Positions 9,908-17,936 of a stretch of 64,000 nt of DNA are shown here, in pieces (position 1 is the stretch's first letter; the number at the start of each line of letters is the position of its first letter). The stretch is from Streptomyces humidus. GTDB taxonomy: Bacteria > Actinomycetota > Actinomycetes > Streptomycetales > Streptomycetaceae. Made by a program: the position numbers and the translations under genes. The stretch spans positions 62,001-126,000 of the forward strand of contig NZ_BMTL01000005.1 in NCBI RefSeq assembly GCF_014649655.1. The letters run 5' to 3'. The notes beneath the pieces are model-generated. The model ran no database searches, was not told where the DNA came from, and saw nothing but the letters and a program-made list of their open reading frames with translations.

Positions 9908-10627
9908 ATGGACATCGATCGCAGGAACAACGTCACCGTCACCGGCAACCCGCACGGGCGGACGGTGGTGCTGGCGCACGGGTTCGGCTGCGACCAGAAC
10001 ATGGCGGCTGACCGTACCGGCCCTGACCGGTGACTACCGGGTGGTGATGTTCGACTACGTGGGTTCGGGCCGCTCGGATCCGTCGGCCTTCTCGGAAGAC
10101 CGCTACTCCTCCCTCGACGGCTATGCCCGCGACGCGGTGGAGGTGTGCGAAGCGCTGGACCTGCACGACGCGGTGTTCGTGGGGCACTCGGTCAGCGCGA
10201 TGATCGGGGTCCTGGCCGCCGGCCTGGCCCCGCGGCGTATCGGGGCGCTGGTGATGGTCGCCCCGTCCCCCCGCCACATCGACGACGAGGGGTACCGGGG
10301 CGGGTTCGGCGCCGAGGACATCGACGAGCTGCTGGCGTCCCTGGAATCCAACTACCTGGGCTGGTCGGCGGCCATGGCGCCGGTGATCATGGGGAACGCG
10401 GACCGGCCCGGGCTCGGCGAGGAGCTGGCCGCCGCCTTCTGCGCCACCGACCCCGACATGGCACGTGTCTTCGCCCGGACCACGTTCCTCTCCGACACCA
10501 GGGACGAACTGAAAAACGTCCAGGTGCCGACCCTGGTGCTCGAATGCACCCAGGACGTCATCGCCCCCCCCGCGAGGTCGGCGCCTTCGTCCATCGGGCC
10601 GGGAGCGACGCGGCCGCCCGGCCCTGA
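9908..10627 (+). pseudogene. RsbQ-like alpha/beta hydrolase, frameshifted and C-terminally truncated
   Basis: The frame opens at ATG 9908 with MDIDRRNNVTVTGNPHGRTV then VLAHGFGCDQNM, the RsbQ-type N-terminus. Right after codon ATG (10000-10002) two bases appear to be missing, so the frame shifts; the next frame continues with RLTVPALTGDYRVVMFDYVG, the nucleophile motif GHSVSAMIG, and LECTQDVIAPP with the catalytic acid. At about 10570-10576, after a run of C's, two extra bases return the sequence to the first frame (EVGAFVHRAGSD), which ends at 10627. The terminal segment with the catalytic histidine (GHCP-like) is missing. RsbQ hydrolases act with RsbP-type phosphatases in energy-stress sensing. 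The two indels cancel in phase, but the protein is broken and lacks its histidine. Sequencing error could explain the indels, but not the truncation. Confidence 0.82.
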
Positions 10628-10764
10628 CAGGTCACGACCCGACTCCTCGGAGAGCGGCGGCGCGTCGGGAGCGCCCACGGTGTGGGGCGCGGGCGCCCGG
10701 GTAGACGGAGGAGCAGAACAGACCGAAGCGCCGAAGAGCGGTGAACGCGACGAAAGAGTCATTT

Positions 10765-11271
10765 ATGGTCACCCCGCTGAGGAAGCAGACGGCAGACGGA
10801 CAGAGCGGGGACGACGGCGCCCCGCTCCGCTACGGCGCGATATGGGAGGACGGCGCCGCGCGCGCCGCGGACGCCCGGCAGGCCCTGCGGGCTTTCCTCG
10901 GCCACGCCCGGCGCATAGGCCGCGCCGTGGTGCCGAGCACCTTCGCCGTCGACGCCGAACTCGCCACGAGCGAAATGGTCACCAACGCCATCCTGCACGC
11001 CCCGGGCCCCTGCGGAATGACCCTGGAGCTGACCGACGACGAATTGACGATCACGGTCTGGGACAGTTCCACCGAGAAACCGGCGCCGAAGAGAGTCGAC
11101 CCGCGCCGCGTCGGCGGCCATGGAATGCACCTGGTGCACACCGTCAGCGACAAAGTCGTCGTCGCCCTTCGCGCCACGGGGAAGCTGGTCAGCGCCCATC
11201 TGTCCCTGACCCCGAGCCGGAACGGCGCCCCTCTCGGCGGACCTGCCTTCCCTGCCTTCTTCCCGGGCTGA
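10765..11271 (+). CDS. RsbW-like anti-sigma regulatory kinase (HATPase_c)
   Basis: The 168-aa protein is a stand-alone GHKL ATPase of the anti-sigma-factor type. It shows the N-box ELATSEMVTNAILHA, a G1-like VWDSS, and the G2 motif GGHGMHLV. Such proteins bind a sigma factor and phosphorylate an STAS antagonist. The STAS gene on the opposite strand (11382-11747) and the sigma gene at 8544 are obvious candidate partners. The ATG at 10765 has an AAAGAG site; an in-frame GTG at 10741 would add eight residues and is the alternative. The last 20 residues are Gly/Pro-rich and not part of the fold. Confidence 0.9.
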   Translation: MVTPLRKQTADGQSGDDGAPLRYGAIWEDGAARAADARQALRAFLGHARRIGRAVVPSTFAVDAELATSEMVTNAILHAPGPCGMTLELTDDELTITVWDSSTEKPAPKRVDPRRVGGHGMHLVHTVSDKVVVALRATGKLVSAHLSLTPSRNGAPLGGPAFPAFFPG

Positions 11272-11320
11272 ACCCGAGGCCCGCCGGAGCCCCGTCCTCG
11301 CGGACGGCAGACCCTCCAAC

Positions 11321-11369
11321 GGCGTGAGGCGTGAGGCGTGAGGCGTGAGGCGTGAGGCGCGTGGCGTCA
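11321..11369. repeat. Heptamer tandem array (GGCGTGA)n
   Basis: Five perfect GGCGTGA units (11321-11355) are followed by two degenerate ones (to 11369), between the convergent RsbW-like and STAS genes. In another register the unit is AGGCGTG, close to the CGGCGTG units behind gdhA (2611-2638). Confidence 0.9.
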
Positions 11370-11381
11370 GGGGGGCAGGGG

Positions 11382-11747
11382 TCAGGCGTTCAGGGCCTCC
11401 TCCACGGTGCGATGGCAGGGAATGATCTCGTCGATGCCCACGAGCTGCAGCAGACGCACGACGGACTCCTGGGCGCCGGCGATGCGCAGCCACCCCTGTG
11501 CGCCGCTCACCCGCCGGTGGGTCGTGACGAACACGTTGATGCCGCTGGAGTCCATGAAGGTCACGCCGCTGAGGTCCGCCACGATGCGCGGGGGCGGCGC
11601 ACCGTCGTCGGACAGCAGCGCCTGGTTCAGTAGATCCTTGACGTCGTGGTCGATCTCCCCCTCCACGGTCACCACGAGGACGCCGTCGACCACTCGGGGC
11701 TGGACGGAAAGATGATTCGGCCGGTCTTCCCTGGGGATGTCGTTCAC
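11382..11747 (-). CDS. STAS-domain anti-sigma factor antagonist (RsbV-like)
   Basis: The 121-aa product is a complete STAS domain. The phosphorylation loop reads FMDSSGINVF, with the serines at residues 67-68, so it can be a substrate of an RsbW-type kinase. The unphosphorylated form would sequester the kinase and free the sigma factor. The GTG start at 11747 (MNDIPREDRPNHLSV) has GAGGAG upstream. It is convergent with the RsbW-like gene rather than co-transcribed, unlike the classical rsbV-rsbW order, so the two need not be partners. Confidence 0.93.
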   Translation of the reverse strand: MNDIPREDRPNHLSVQPRVVDGVLVVTVEGEIDHDVKDLLNQALLSDDGAPPPRIVADLSGVTFMDSSGINVFVTTHRRVSGAQGWLRIAGAQESVVRLLQLVGIDEIIPCHRTVEEALNA

Positions 11748-11972
11748 GTCTCCTCGGCTGCGCCTGGGCCTGCCCGCTCAGGGCGTGCTCGCACGATTCT
11801 GCCCCACCGGTGCGGCGGCATGCACCCGGACGGGCCGCCCCGCCCGCCGTGAGCCGAAGAGCTTCGGGCGTGGCCTCGGCGTGGCCGCACGATCGTCCGG
11901 CTACCACGGATCTGGCGGGGTATCCGGGACACATGCACCGCACGGTGTCGCACCACAGGGCTGGGGGAACGG

Positions 11973-12866
11973 TTGAGCACGGAGGGTGAGAACATCCCCG
12001 TCATGGACGAAGCGGACGGTCGCACGGTTCGGTGGGCGGCGGCACTGCGCCGGACGCCGGTGACCATCTGGAACGACGACGTCACGGACTGGGCGGCCGC
12101 GCTGACCTACTACGCGGTCCTCGCCCTGTTCCCCTTGCTGCTGGTCATCCTCTCGATCCTGGGCCTGACCATGCCCAGGGCCAGACCCGAGGTCATCGAC
12201 CGCATGGCACAGGCCGCCCCGGCCGAATCCCGCGCTCTGCTGCGCAGCACCCTGCGGCAGATGTCCGAACAGTCGTCGACGGCGTGGACGCTGATCTTCG
12301 TCGGAGGGACGGGAGCCCTGTGGTCGTCATGCAGCTATCTGGCCGTCTTCCGCCGGGCGTTGTACGCCATGCACCGGACCAGCGCCGACCGGCCGGTCTG
12401 GCGCACGGCCCCGCGCATCGTGTTCACGGCCCTGGGCCTGAGCTCGCTGCTGCTCACGTCCACCCTCGCGCTGCTGCTCAGCGGCGGCCTGGCCCGGCGT
12501 CTGGGCCGCGTTCTGGACCTGGGCACCGCGCCGCAGGACACCTGGGACGCCTTGCGGTGGCCGGTCGTGGCCGTGGTCGCCGTCGCCCTGGTGCTCGTCC
12601 TGTACCGGTCAGGACCGGCACGCTCCCGCCCCGTGAGGAGGATGGCACCCGGCGGGACACTCGCCGTCGGGCTCCTGCTGACGGTCTCGTTCGCGTTTGC
12701 CCTCTACACCTCCCACGTCAGCACCTATGACCGTCTGTACGGTTCACTGGCGGGCGTCGTGGTCTTCCTGGTCTGGCTGTGGCTGTCCAACCTGTCCCTG
12801 CTGGTCGGCGCCCAGTTCAACGCGGAGCTGACCAAGCCCGTCGACGAGGGACGACCCCCGAAGTGA
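11973..12866 (+). CDS. YihY/BrkB-family membrane protein (copy 1)
   Basis: The 297-aa integral membrane protein has the family start W-x-x-A-L-T-Y-Y-A-V-L-A-L-F-P (residues 40-54), about six membrane segments, and the characteristic Y-D-R-L-Y-G-S-L-A-G-V-V-V-F-L-V-W-L near the C-terminus. The biochemical role of the family is unsettled; envelope or transport functions are suggested. The frame can start at TTG 11973 (MSTEGENIP) after GGGGGAACGG, or at ATG 12003. The TTG is listed because the ATG has its purine-rich site too far upstream. The last codons lie within a 22-bp tandem duplication (12843-12886). A second family member lies at 29377-30330. Confidence 0.88.
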   Translation: MSTEGENIPVMDEADGRTVRWAAALRRTPVTIWNDDVTDWAAALTYYAVLALFPLLLVILSILGLTMPRARPEVIDRMAQAAPAESRALLRSTLRQMSEQSSTAWTLIFVGGTGALWSSCSYLAVFRRALYAMHRTSADRPVWRTAPRIVFTALGLSSLLLTSTLALLLSGGLARRLGRVLDLGTAPQDTWDALRWPVVAVVAVALVLVLYRSGPARSRPVRRMAPGGTLAVGLLLTVSFAFALYTSHVSTYDRLYGSLAGVVVFLVWLWLSNLSLLVGAQFNAELTKPVDEGRPPK

Positions 12867-12886
12867 CGAGGGACGACCCCCGAAGC
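12843..12886. repeat. Tandem duplication of 22 bp across the YihY/BrkB stop codon
   Basis: The unit GACGAGGGACGACCCCCGAA plus two bases occurs at 12843-12864 and again at 12865-12886, with one mismatch at the last base. The stop codon TGA (12864-12866) is formed at the junction. The first copy encodes the C-terminal DEGRPPK and the second is untranslated. Confidence 0.9.
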
Positions 12887-12909
12887 GACGTCCCGGGGCG
12901 GGAGACGGC

Positions 12910-12940
12910 TGTGGGCCCCGGGAAATTCCCGGGGCCCACA
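12910..12940. terminator. Bidirectional terminator, 15-bp perfect inverted repeat
   Basis: Arms 12910-12924 and 12926-12940 are perfectly complementary around a single central A. The repeat lies between the convergent YihY/BrkB gene and the small hydrophobic protein. So tight a palindrome could also be extruded as a cruciform. Confidence 0.85.
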
Positions 12941-12961
12941 GGACGGCCGTCGTGCGCTGGG

Positions 12962-13132
12962 TCACCAGCGGTACCAGCGGCCCCTGCGGCCGCCGGCGCC
13001 CGCACTGCGCATGACGAAGCCGAGCAGCCAGACGACCAGCACGATGACGGCGATCCACCACAGTGCCTTCAGCGCGAAGCCCGCGCCGAAGAGGATCAGG
13101 GCCAGAAGCAGAACGAGAAGCAGGGGAACCAT
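12962..13132 (-). CDS. Small hydrophobic membrane protein, 56 aa (copy 2)
   Basis: The product is a paralogue of the 9527-9697 protein. It begins MVPLLLVLLLALILFGAGFA, has the same WW-containing second helix and FVMRS junction, and ends GGRRGRWYRW. Length is 56 aa in both. The leader GGAGGTCGATAACT before the ATG is almost identical to that of copy 1, so duplication included the translation signal. It is convergent with the YihY/BrkB gene. Function is unknown; the location in the sigma/anti-sigma island suggests a stress-induced membrane peptide. Confidence 0.85.
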   Translation of the reverse strand: MVPLLLVLLLALILFGAGFALKALWWIAVIVLVVWLLGFVMRSAGAGGRRGRWYRW

Positions 13133-13440
13133 AGTTATCGACCTCCGTCGCTCCTCGTGCCCGGCGCATCGAAGAACATACGGTCGAATCAGCTGGTTTC
13201 TTCACTGTTCCCGCGGGAACCGGACCCGATTCCGTCACCTTCACCGACGACGCATCGGACAGCGCCGGTGAACCCGGCCGGCCCGCGAATTCCTGCGTGT
13301 CGCCGATGCGCCGGGCCGGAACGATGCCGCCGGTGGCGCCGCGAACTCGTGGTGGATCTCCGTTCGGCTCAACGCCCACCCGACCGGACCGGTACTCTCT
13401 TGTATCGCGGGAACGGGTGGGAAAGCCGGAAGGGGACCAG
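13133..13440. other. Divergent intergenic region with a perfect 14-bp palindrome
   Basis: This 308-bp gap separates the leftward small hydrophobic protein from the rightward MEDS-STAS gene. It contains GTTCCCGCGGGAAC (13207-13220), a perfect palindrome about 75 bp upstream of the hydrophobic-protein start, which may be an operator. No gene was found. Confidence 0.5.
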
Positions 13441-14247
13441 GTGAGAGCGGCGCGGACGTTGGCCACGTTCGACGACGTCGAGCTCGGTGACCACGTCTGC
13501 TGGCACCCCGACTCGGCCGACGCGTTCCCCGCCGATGTGCTCGCCTATGTGGCTGACGGCGCTCTGTACGGCGACAAGATCGTGGTCGTGGGGTCCACCG
13601 GCGCCGTCTCCGGCCTTCCTCGCGACGCGGTGCCCTCCGCCTCGGTGATCCTCGACTCCCCACGTATCGCGGACCCCGACTCCGTCCTCGCCGCGGTGCG
13701 CAGGGAAGCGCGGACCGCGGCCCGGGAGGGCTACCGGTCGGTGCGCGTGCTGACCGAGCGGGCGCCCGCCGCAGCGCCCGGCGGGGCCGAGGAACTGCTG
13801 GCCCAGGAGCTGAAGCTCGACGAGTTCGCTTCGGAGAGCAATGCCATCGTGGTGTGCGCGTTCCGGCCGTCGCAGTGGGACAGGCCTACGCTGGAACATG
13901 TGACAGGTGTGCACCCGCACGAGATGGGCATACGCGCTGAGCGTCCGGCCTTCCGGATGTACAGCACGGGTGCCGACGTCTGGAGCGTGGACGGAGTGAT
14001 CGACTCGGAGTGCGCGGACGCGTTCAACACCGCGGTGCGCGCGGCGGTGCGCTTCGCGCCCAAGGTGAGTCTGCGCTTCGACACCCTGGAGATGATCGAC
14101 GCCGCCGGCATGCGCGCACTCGTCGACGCAGCCCGTCATCTGCCGGACCGTCGCATCGTCGTGGAAGGCGCCAACGACATCGTGCGCCTGTGCTGGGAGC
14201 TCGCGGGCTATGTGACCGACGGCATGCCGGTGGTGATGGCGGCATGA
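13441..14247 (+). CDS. MEDS-domain protein with C-terminal STAS domain
   Basis: The 268-aa protein joins an N-terminal MEDS (DcmR-type sensory) domain (GDHVCWHPDSADAFPADVLAY, about residues 15-165) to a STAS domain (about 180-268). At the usual phosphorylation site the sequence is EMIDAAGMRAL (DAAG at 220-223) where antagonists have DSSG, so serine phosphorylation there is impossible. The protein may bind a kinase constitutively or respond only through its sensory domain. The GTG at 13441 follows GGAAGGGGACCAG. Its stop overlaps the next start (ATGA), so it is co-translated with the MEDS-HATPase protein and they are likely partners. Confidence 0.85.
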   Translation: MRAARTLATFDDVELGDHVCWHPDSADAFPADVLAYVADGALYGDKIVVVGSTGAVSGLPRDAVPSASVILDSPRIADPDSVLAAVRREARTAAREGYRSVRVLTERAPAAAPGGAEELLAQELKLDEFASESNAIVVCAFRPSQWDRPTLEHVTGVHPHEMGIRAERPAFRMYSTGADVWSVDGVIDSECADAFNTAVRAAVRFAPKVSLRFDTLEMIDAAGMRALVDAARHLPDRRIVVEGANDIVRLCWELAGYVTDGMPVVMAA

Positions 14248-15209
14248 CCACGATCCCGCCCGCGCACCCGTCCGACGACGCGGCCACGTCCGCGTTCCGG
14301 CACGAGCTCTACCCCTATCGCGGGGACGAGCAGTACCTGTCCGGGACACTGGGGTACATCCACGAGGCGCTGGAGGGCGGCGAAGCCGTGGTCGTCGCCG
14401 TCCCCGAGGGCAGGGCGTCGCTCCTGCGCGGCGAACTCGGCGACGAGCCCGCCGTCACCTTCGTCGACACCACCACGCTCGGACCCAACCCCGGCCGGCT
14501 CGTCGGTGCCTGGGTTGCCTGGATGAAGGAGCGAGGGGCGCAGGACAGGCCGGTGCGCGGCATCGGGGAGACGGCCTGGCGCGAGGCCCGCAGCGCCGCG
14601 CACCTCTCCGAGCTGCGATATCACGAGTGGCTGTTGAACCGCGCCTTCGCCCGCAGCTCCGCCTGGTCCATGCTGTGCCCCTACGACGACGCCGACGACG
14701 ACCGGAGCGCCCTGCAGTCCCTGTCCCGATGTCACCCGTTGATCCGTCAGGACGGCCACTACGTGCGCAACGAGGGATTCCTCACCGCCGAGGAGTACCC
14801 CTTCGACGCCCTGAACCCTCCGTGCGATCCGTTCCAGGAACTGAGCTACGCCCACGGTGACCTGGCCGCGGTGCGCTCCAAGGTCGCCCGGTGCGCGGCG
14901 GACGCGGGTGTTTCTGAGGACCAGCAGCGAAAACTGGCCGTCGCCGTCACGGAGATCGCCACGAACAGCATCCGGCACGGCGGAGGCCACGGCACCCTGC
15001 GCACCTGGACCCAGGACTCGACGTTCCTGTGCGAGTTCCGCGACGCCGGTTACATCGCGGACGTGATGGCCGGCCGCAGCCGTCCCACCGTCGACCAGAT
15101 CGGCGGCCGTGGTCTGTGGCTCGCCCACCAGCTCTGCGACCTCGTCGAGATCCGCTCCACCCGCGACCGGGGCACCACCATCCGCCTGCACGTCGACGTC
15201 GCCCACTGA
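14244..15209 (+). CDS. MEDS-domain protein with C-terminal anti-sigma-type HATPase
   Basis: The 321-aa protein has an N-terminal MEDS domain (FRHELYPYRGDEQYLSGTLG through DGHYVRNEGF, about residues 15-200). A GHKL ATPase follows, with N-box LAVAVTEIATNSIRHGGG (about 235-252), FRDAGYIAD, and G2 motif GGRGLWLAHQL. This is the sensory anti-sigma layout common in Streptomyces: a ligand-sensing domain fused to an RsbW-like kinase. The start codon overlaps the stop of the MEDS-STAS gene by ATGA. A sensor on each half of one putative kinase/antagonist pair is notable. The sigma target is unknown; the SigB-type factor at 8544 is the nearest candidate. Confidence 0.88.
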   Translation: MTTIPPAHPSDDAATSAFRHELYPYRGDEQYLSGTLGYIHEALEGGEAVVVAVPEGRASLLRGELGDEPAVTFVDTTTLGPNPGRLVGAWVAWMKERGAQDRPVRGIGETAWREARSAAHLSELRYHEWLLNRAFARSSAWSMLCPYDDADDDRSALQSLSRCHPLIRQDGHYVRNEGFLTAEEYPFDALNPPCDPFQELSYAHGDLAAVRSKVARCAADAGVSEDQQRKLAVAVTEIATNSIRHGGGHGTLRTWTQDSTFLCEFRDAGYIADVMAGRSRPTVDQIGGRGLWLAHQLCDLVEIRSTRDRGTTIRLHVDVAH

Positions 15210-15386
15210 GCCGAGCCGACGCCTTCGGGACGGACCCGCCGCGGCGGCGCGTCCGGCCCTTGCGGCCTGGCCGGACCTGGCCGGTCCTGAGCTGGTGCGC
15301 GTGGCGCGGCGACCCGCACGGACCCGGCAGCGGGCGTCGGCCTCGCGGGCGGACCATGCCGTGGGTGGACGGCGTCACAGGTCACG

Positions 15387-16631
15387 TCATCGGCGCCGCA
15401 GGTCGCGCAGTACCTCCCGGGCGGCGCGGGCGCCCGAGGCCATGGCTCCCTGGACCGAGCCCGTGGCCCGGTGGTCCCCGCACACGTACCGGCCCGGCGT
15501 CACCCGCGTCGTGCGCGTGAGTTCCTGGGGCGCCGCCATCGCGGGCAGCGCCTCGGGGACCGTGCGGACGGCCAGCAGATCCCAGCGGGCGGCGTCGGTC
15601 TCGTAGACCTCGCTCAGCACCCCGCGCAGACCGTGCTCGCGGCCCTCCGCGTCGGCCCCCGGCACCGAGGTGGCGACGAGGGCCCGGCCGGGCGGCGCGT
15701 AGGAGGCTGCGACCTCGCTCAGCACACACGTGTTGAGGAAGCGCCGCCGGGTGTCGACCAGCAAGGTGGGCTCACGCAGGGGAGACTCTGCGGGAGCGTG
15801 GTAGTAGGTCGTCACCGTGCGGTAGACGGGCACGGTCACCTGCGGCAGCAGGGTGACGGCCGGTCCGGGGCCGGCGGCCACCACCACGGCGCGCGCCGGG
15901 ACGATCTCGCGGGCGGCGGTCTCGACACCGTCGTCGGTCAGCCTCTCCACCGGAGTCCCCAGCCGCACGACGCCCTCCGGCAGCGCGGCCGCCAGGGCGC
16001 GCGGCACGGCTCCGATGCCGTCCGCGGGCAGGCACAGGGCGCCGCGCAGCATACTGCGCCACACCAGGTGGAATACCCGGGCGGACGTCTCCAGCCGGTC
16101 CTCCAGGAACACTCCGGACAGGAAGGGACGGAAGAAGCGCTCGACGAAGGCGTCGCTGAACCCGGCCCGGTCGAGCGCCGCCCTCGTGCTGAGATCGGAG
16201 CGCCGTTTGATCCGGCGTGGCGGAAGCAGCGCGTCCGAGAGCGCGAGAGCGCCGAGGGCCGCCAGATCGCGCGGTCCCGCCACCCGACCCGAGAGGAGGC
16301 CGACGAGCGCGGACGGGTGGGAGCCGGGGGCGGTCAGACGCCGCCTGCCGGCCTCGGTGTGGACGAGGACGCCCCGGGTGAACGGGCGCAGGTCCGGCCC
16401 GGGCAGCTCCAGACGGCGTCTTACCTGCGGATACGACGTGTTGAAGACCTGGAAGCCCCGGTCGATCACGAAGCCGTCCACCCGGTCGGAGCGCATCCGG
16501 CCGCCGACCCCGTCCGACGCCTCCAGAACCTGTACCGCGAGGCCGGCCGCGAGGAGGTCCTGCGCACAGGCGAGACCGGCGACGCCTGCTCCGATCACCA
16601 CGACGTCGGGGGAACACCGCTCTGCGCTCAC
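15387..16631 (-). CDS. FAD-dependent amine oxidase/phytoene-desaturase-like oxidoreductase
   Basis: The 414-aa protein has the dinucleotide-binding start DVVVIGAGVAGLACAQDLLA (residues 9-28), then GVGGRMRSD and DRGFQVFN, and a C-terminal GRYVCGD-x-x-A-T-G-S-V-Q-G-A FAD motif. It belongs to the superfamily of phytoene desaturases and amine oxidases. Its place behind the crtE-I-B-Rieske operon suggests a carotenoid tailoring or ring-oxidation role, but the substrate is not shown by the sequence. The GTG at 16631 has GGAAGGA 6 nt upstream. A 216-nt gap separates it from the Rieske gene, so it may have its own promoter. It converges with the MEDS-HATPase gene. Confidence 0.85.
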   Translation of the reverse strand: MSAERCSPDVVVIGAGVAGLACAQDLLAAGLAVQVLEASDGVGGRMRSDRVDGFVIDRGFQVFNTSYPQVRRRLELPGPDLRPFTRGVLVHTEAGRRRLTAPGSHPSALVGLLSGRVAGPRDLAALGALALSDALLPPRRIKRRSDLSTRAALDRAGFSDAFVERFFRPFLSGVFLEDRLETSARVFHLVWRSMLRGALCLPADGIGAVPRALAAALPEGVVRLGTPVERLTDDGVETAAREIVPARAVVVAAGPGPAVTLLPQVTVPVYRTVTTYYHAPAESPLREPTLLVDTRRRFLNTCVLSEVAASYAPPGRALVATSVPGADAEGREHGLRGVLSEVYETDAARWDLLAVRTVPEALPAMAAPQELTRTTRVTPGRYVCGDHRATGSVQGAMASGARAAREVLRDLRRR

Positions 16632-16847
16632 GTCGATTCCTTCCGTCGCCGCGCCCGCCCTCGTGTACGGGGGGCGTGCTCCGCCGTGCGGCGGAGCTCC
16701 GTCGACCTCTCTTCGCCGCCGGCCACGGGCACGGATGCACCGCGGCGCGTACGCGGAAGGACGCCGGTCCGGTGGCGGCCGGTCCGGGCGGCCCGCGCAA
16801 CGGCACGGAGCCCGGCGGTGGGCGCGCGGCGGTGGGCGCGCGGCGGG

Positions 16848-17936
16848 TCAACCGGGGAAGCGTCCCGTCGAGCGCAGCTGCCAGCGCCGCTCCGCGTAGG
16901 CCAGGTCGTCGCGCCACAGCCGTCCGGCGGCGGCCCGCACGAGGGGGCGCAGCAGCGGCGACATCCTGCGCGCCACAGCGAAGCCGGGACGGTCCGATGC
17001 CGCGACGACCGCCTCCACCACCGCCGTGCGGGGCCTGCCCCGGTCGTCGGCGCCGAGGGGGGTCGCGTGGGTCTCGACCACCGAGCTGCGGCCTTCGCCC
17101 TCCGTGATGTGCATGACGACCGTGCGCGGATCGGGCGCGGTGAACACGGCGCGGACCGGCACGACCAGGCGTCCGGTGAGTCTGAAGGAGACGTCGACGA
17201 CGAAACCGTCCTCCTGCTCCTCCTGCTCCTCCTGGGCCTCGCCGTCCGTTCTCGCTTCCGCGCCCTTCCCGCTCTCCGCCGCCGCCCGGGCCTTCCCCGT
17301 CGTCGCGGGGGCGTCGACGACGGTCAGGTCGACGAAGGAGTACGGGTGGAACCAGGCGCCGTGCCAGGGGTCCAGCCGGTTGGCCACGACGTCCTCCGGC
17401 TCGCACGCGCCGACGCCCACGTAGACGGCCGTCACCGCGCGGGACAGCGCGGGCCTGGCCGGCAGCACCGGCGCGTCCAGGGGCGGCTCGCCGCCCACGT
17501 CGTCCAGGCGCACCCACACCAGTACGCCGTCGTCGTACGCGGGCAGGGGCTCCCAGCCCGCGAACGGGGCGCCCCGCAGGGCGAGCCCGTGCCAGTGGCA
17601 GACGAGTGTGCCGCACCTGACCGGACTCTCGCGCAGCGGTGCGCCCAGGTGCGGACAGACGCCCGGTCCGGCGACGAGGCGGCCCGCGGCGTCGCGCCAG
17701 ACGACGACCTCCTGCCCGGCGACCGTCCGGGCGAGGGGCCGGTCGTCGCGGACGTCCCGCGTCGCGCCCACGACGAACCAGTTGCCCGAGGGGCGTGCCT
17801 GAGCGCGTTTCAGCGCCTGGGCGATGGCCGCCGGGCGGGCCTCGCGCCACGTCGGACGCTGTCGGTCCCAGGCGACGGGGTTCGCGCGCAGCGACAGGGG
17901 GAGGCGTCCGCGGCGGACGGGTCGACGGGGGTTCAC
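16848..17936 (-). CDS. Rieske [2Fe-2S] protein of the carotenoid operon (DUF5914-type)
   Basis: The 362-aa protein carries a Rieske cluster motif, CPHLGAPL then CHWHGL (ligands C-x-H and C-x-x-H, about residues 93-116). It ends in a long C-terminal region with [18 protein letters not shown] and [12 protein letters not shown] Glu/Gln-rich low-complexity insert ([11 protein letters not shown]) breaks that region. Rieske oxygenase-type proteins transfer electrons for hydroxylation or desaturation. The GTG start overlaps the crtB stop (GTGA), so it is co-translated with crtB and very likely acts on the carotenoid or its precursors. Its exact reaction is inference. Confidence 0.85.
   Translation of the reverse strand: MNPRRPVRRGRLPLSLRANPVAWDRQRPTWREARPAAIAQALKRAQARPSGNWFVVGATRDVRDDRPLARTVAGQEVVVWRDAAGRLVAGPGVCPHLGAPLRESPVRCGTLVCHWHGLALRGAPFAGWEPLPAYDDGVLVWVRLDDVGGEPPLDAPVLPARPALSRAVTAVYVGVGACEPEDVVANRLDPWHGAWFHPYSFVDLTVVDAPATTGKARAAAESGKGAEARTDGEAQEEQEEQEDGFVVDVSFRLTGRLVVPVRAVFTAPDPRTVVMHITEGEGRSSVVETHATPLGADDRGRPRTAVVEAVVAASDRPGFAVARRMSPLLRPLVRAAAGRLWRDDLAYAERRWQLRSTGRFPG

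Noticed and set aside
9900..11327. Single 475-aa forward open frame covering the hydrolase and extending into the RsbW-like gene
   Set aside because: Only its central part is hydrolase-like. Its start and end are out of frame with the true N-terminus and with the RsbW-like gene, which is better explained by two indels in a decayed gene.
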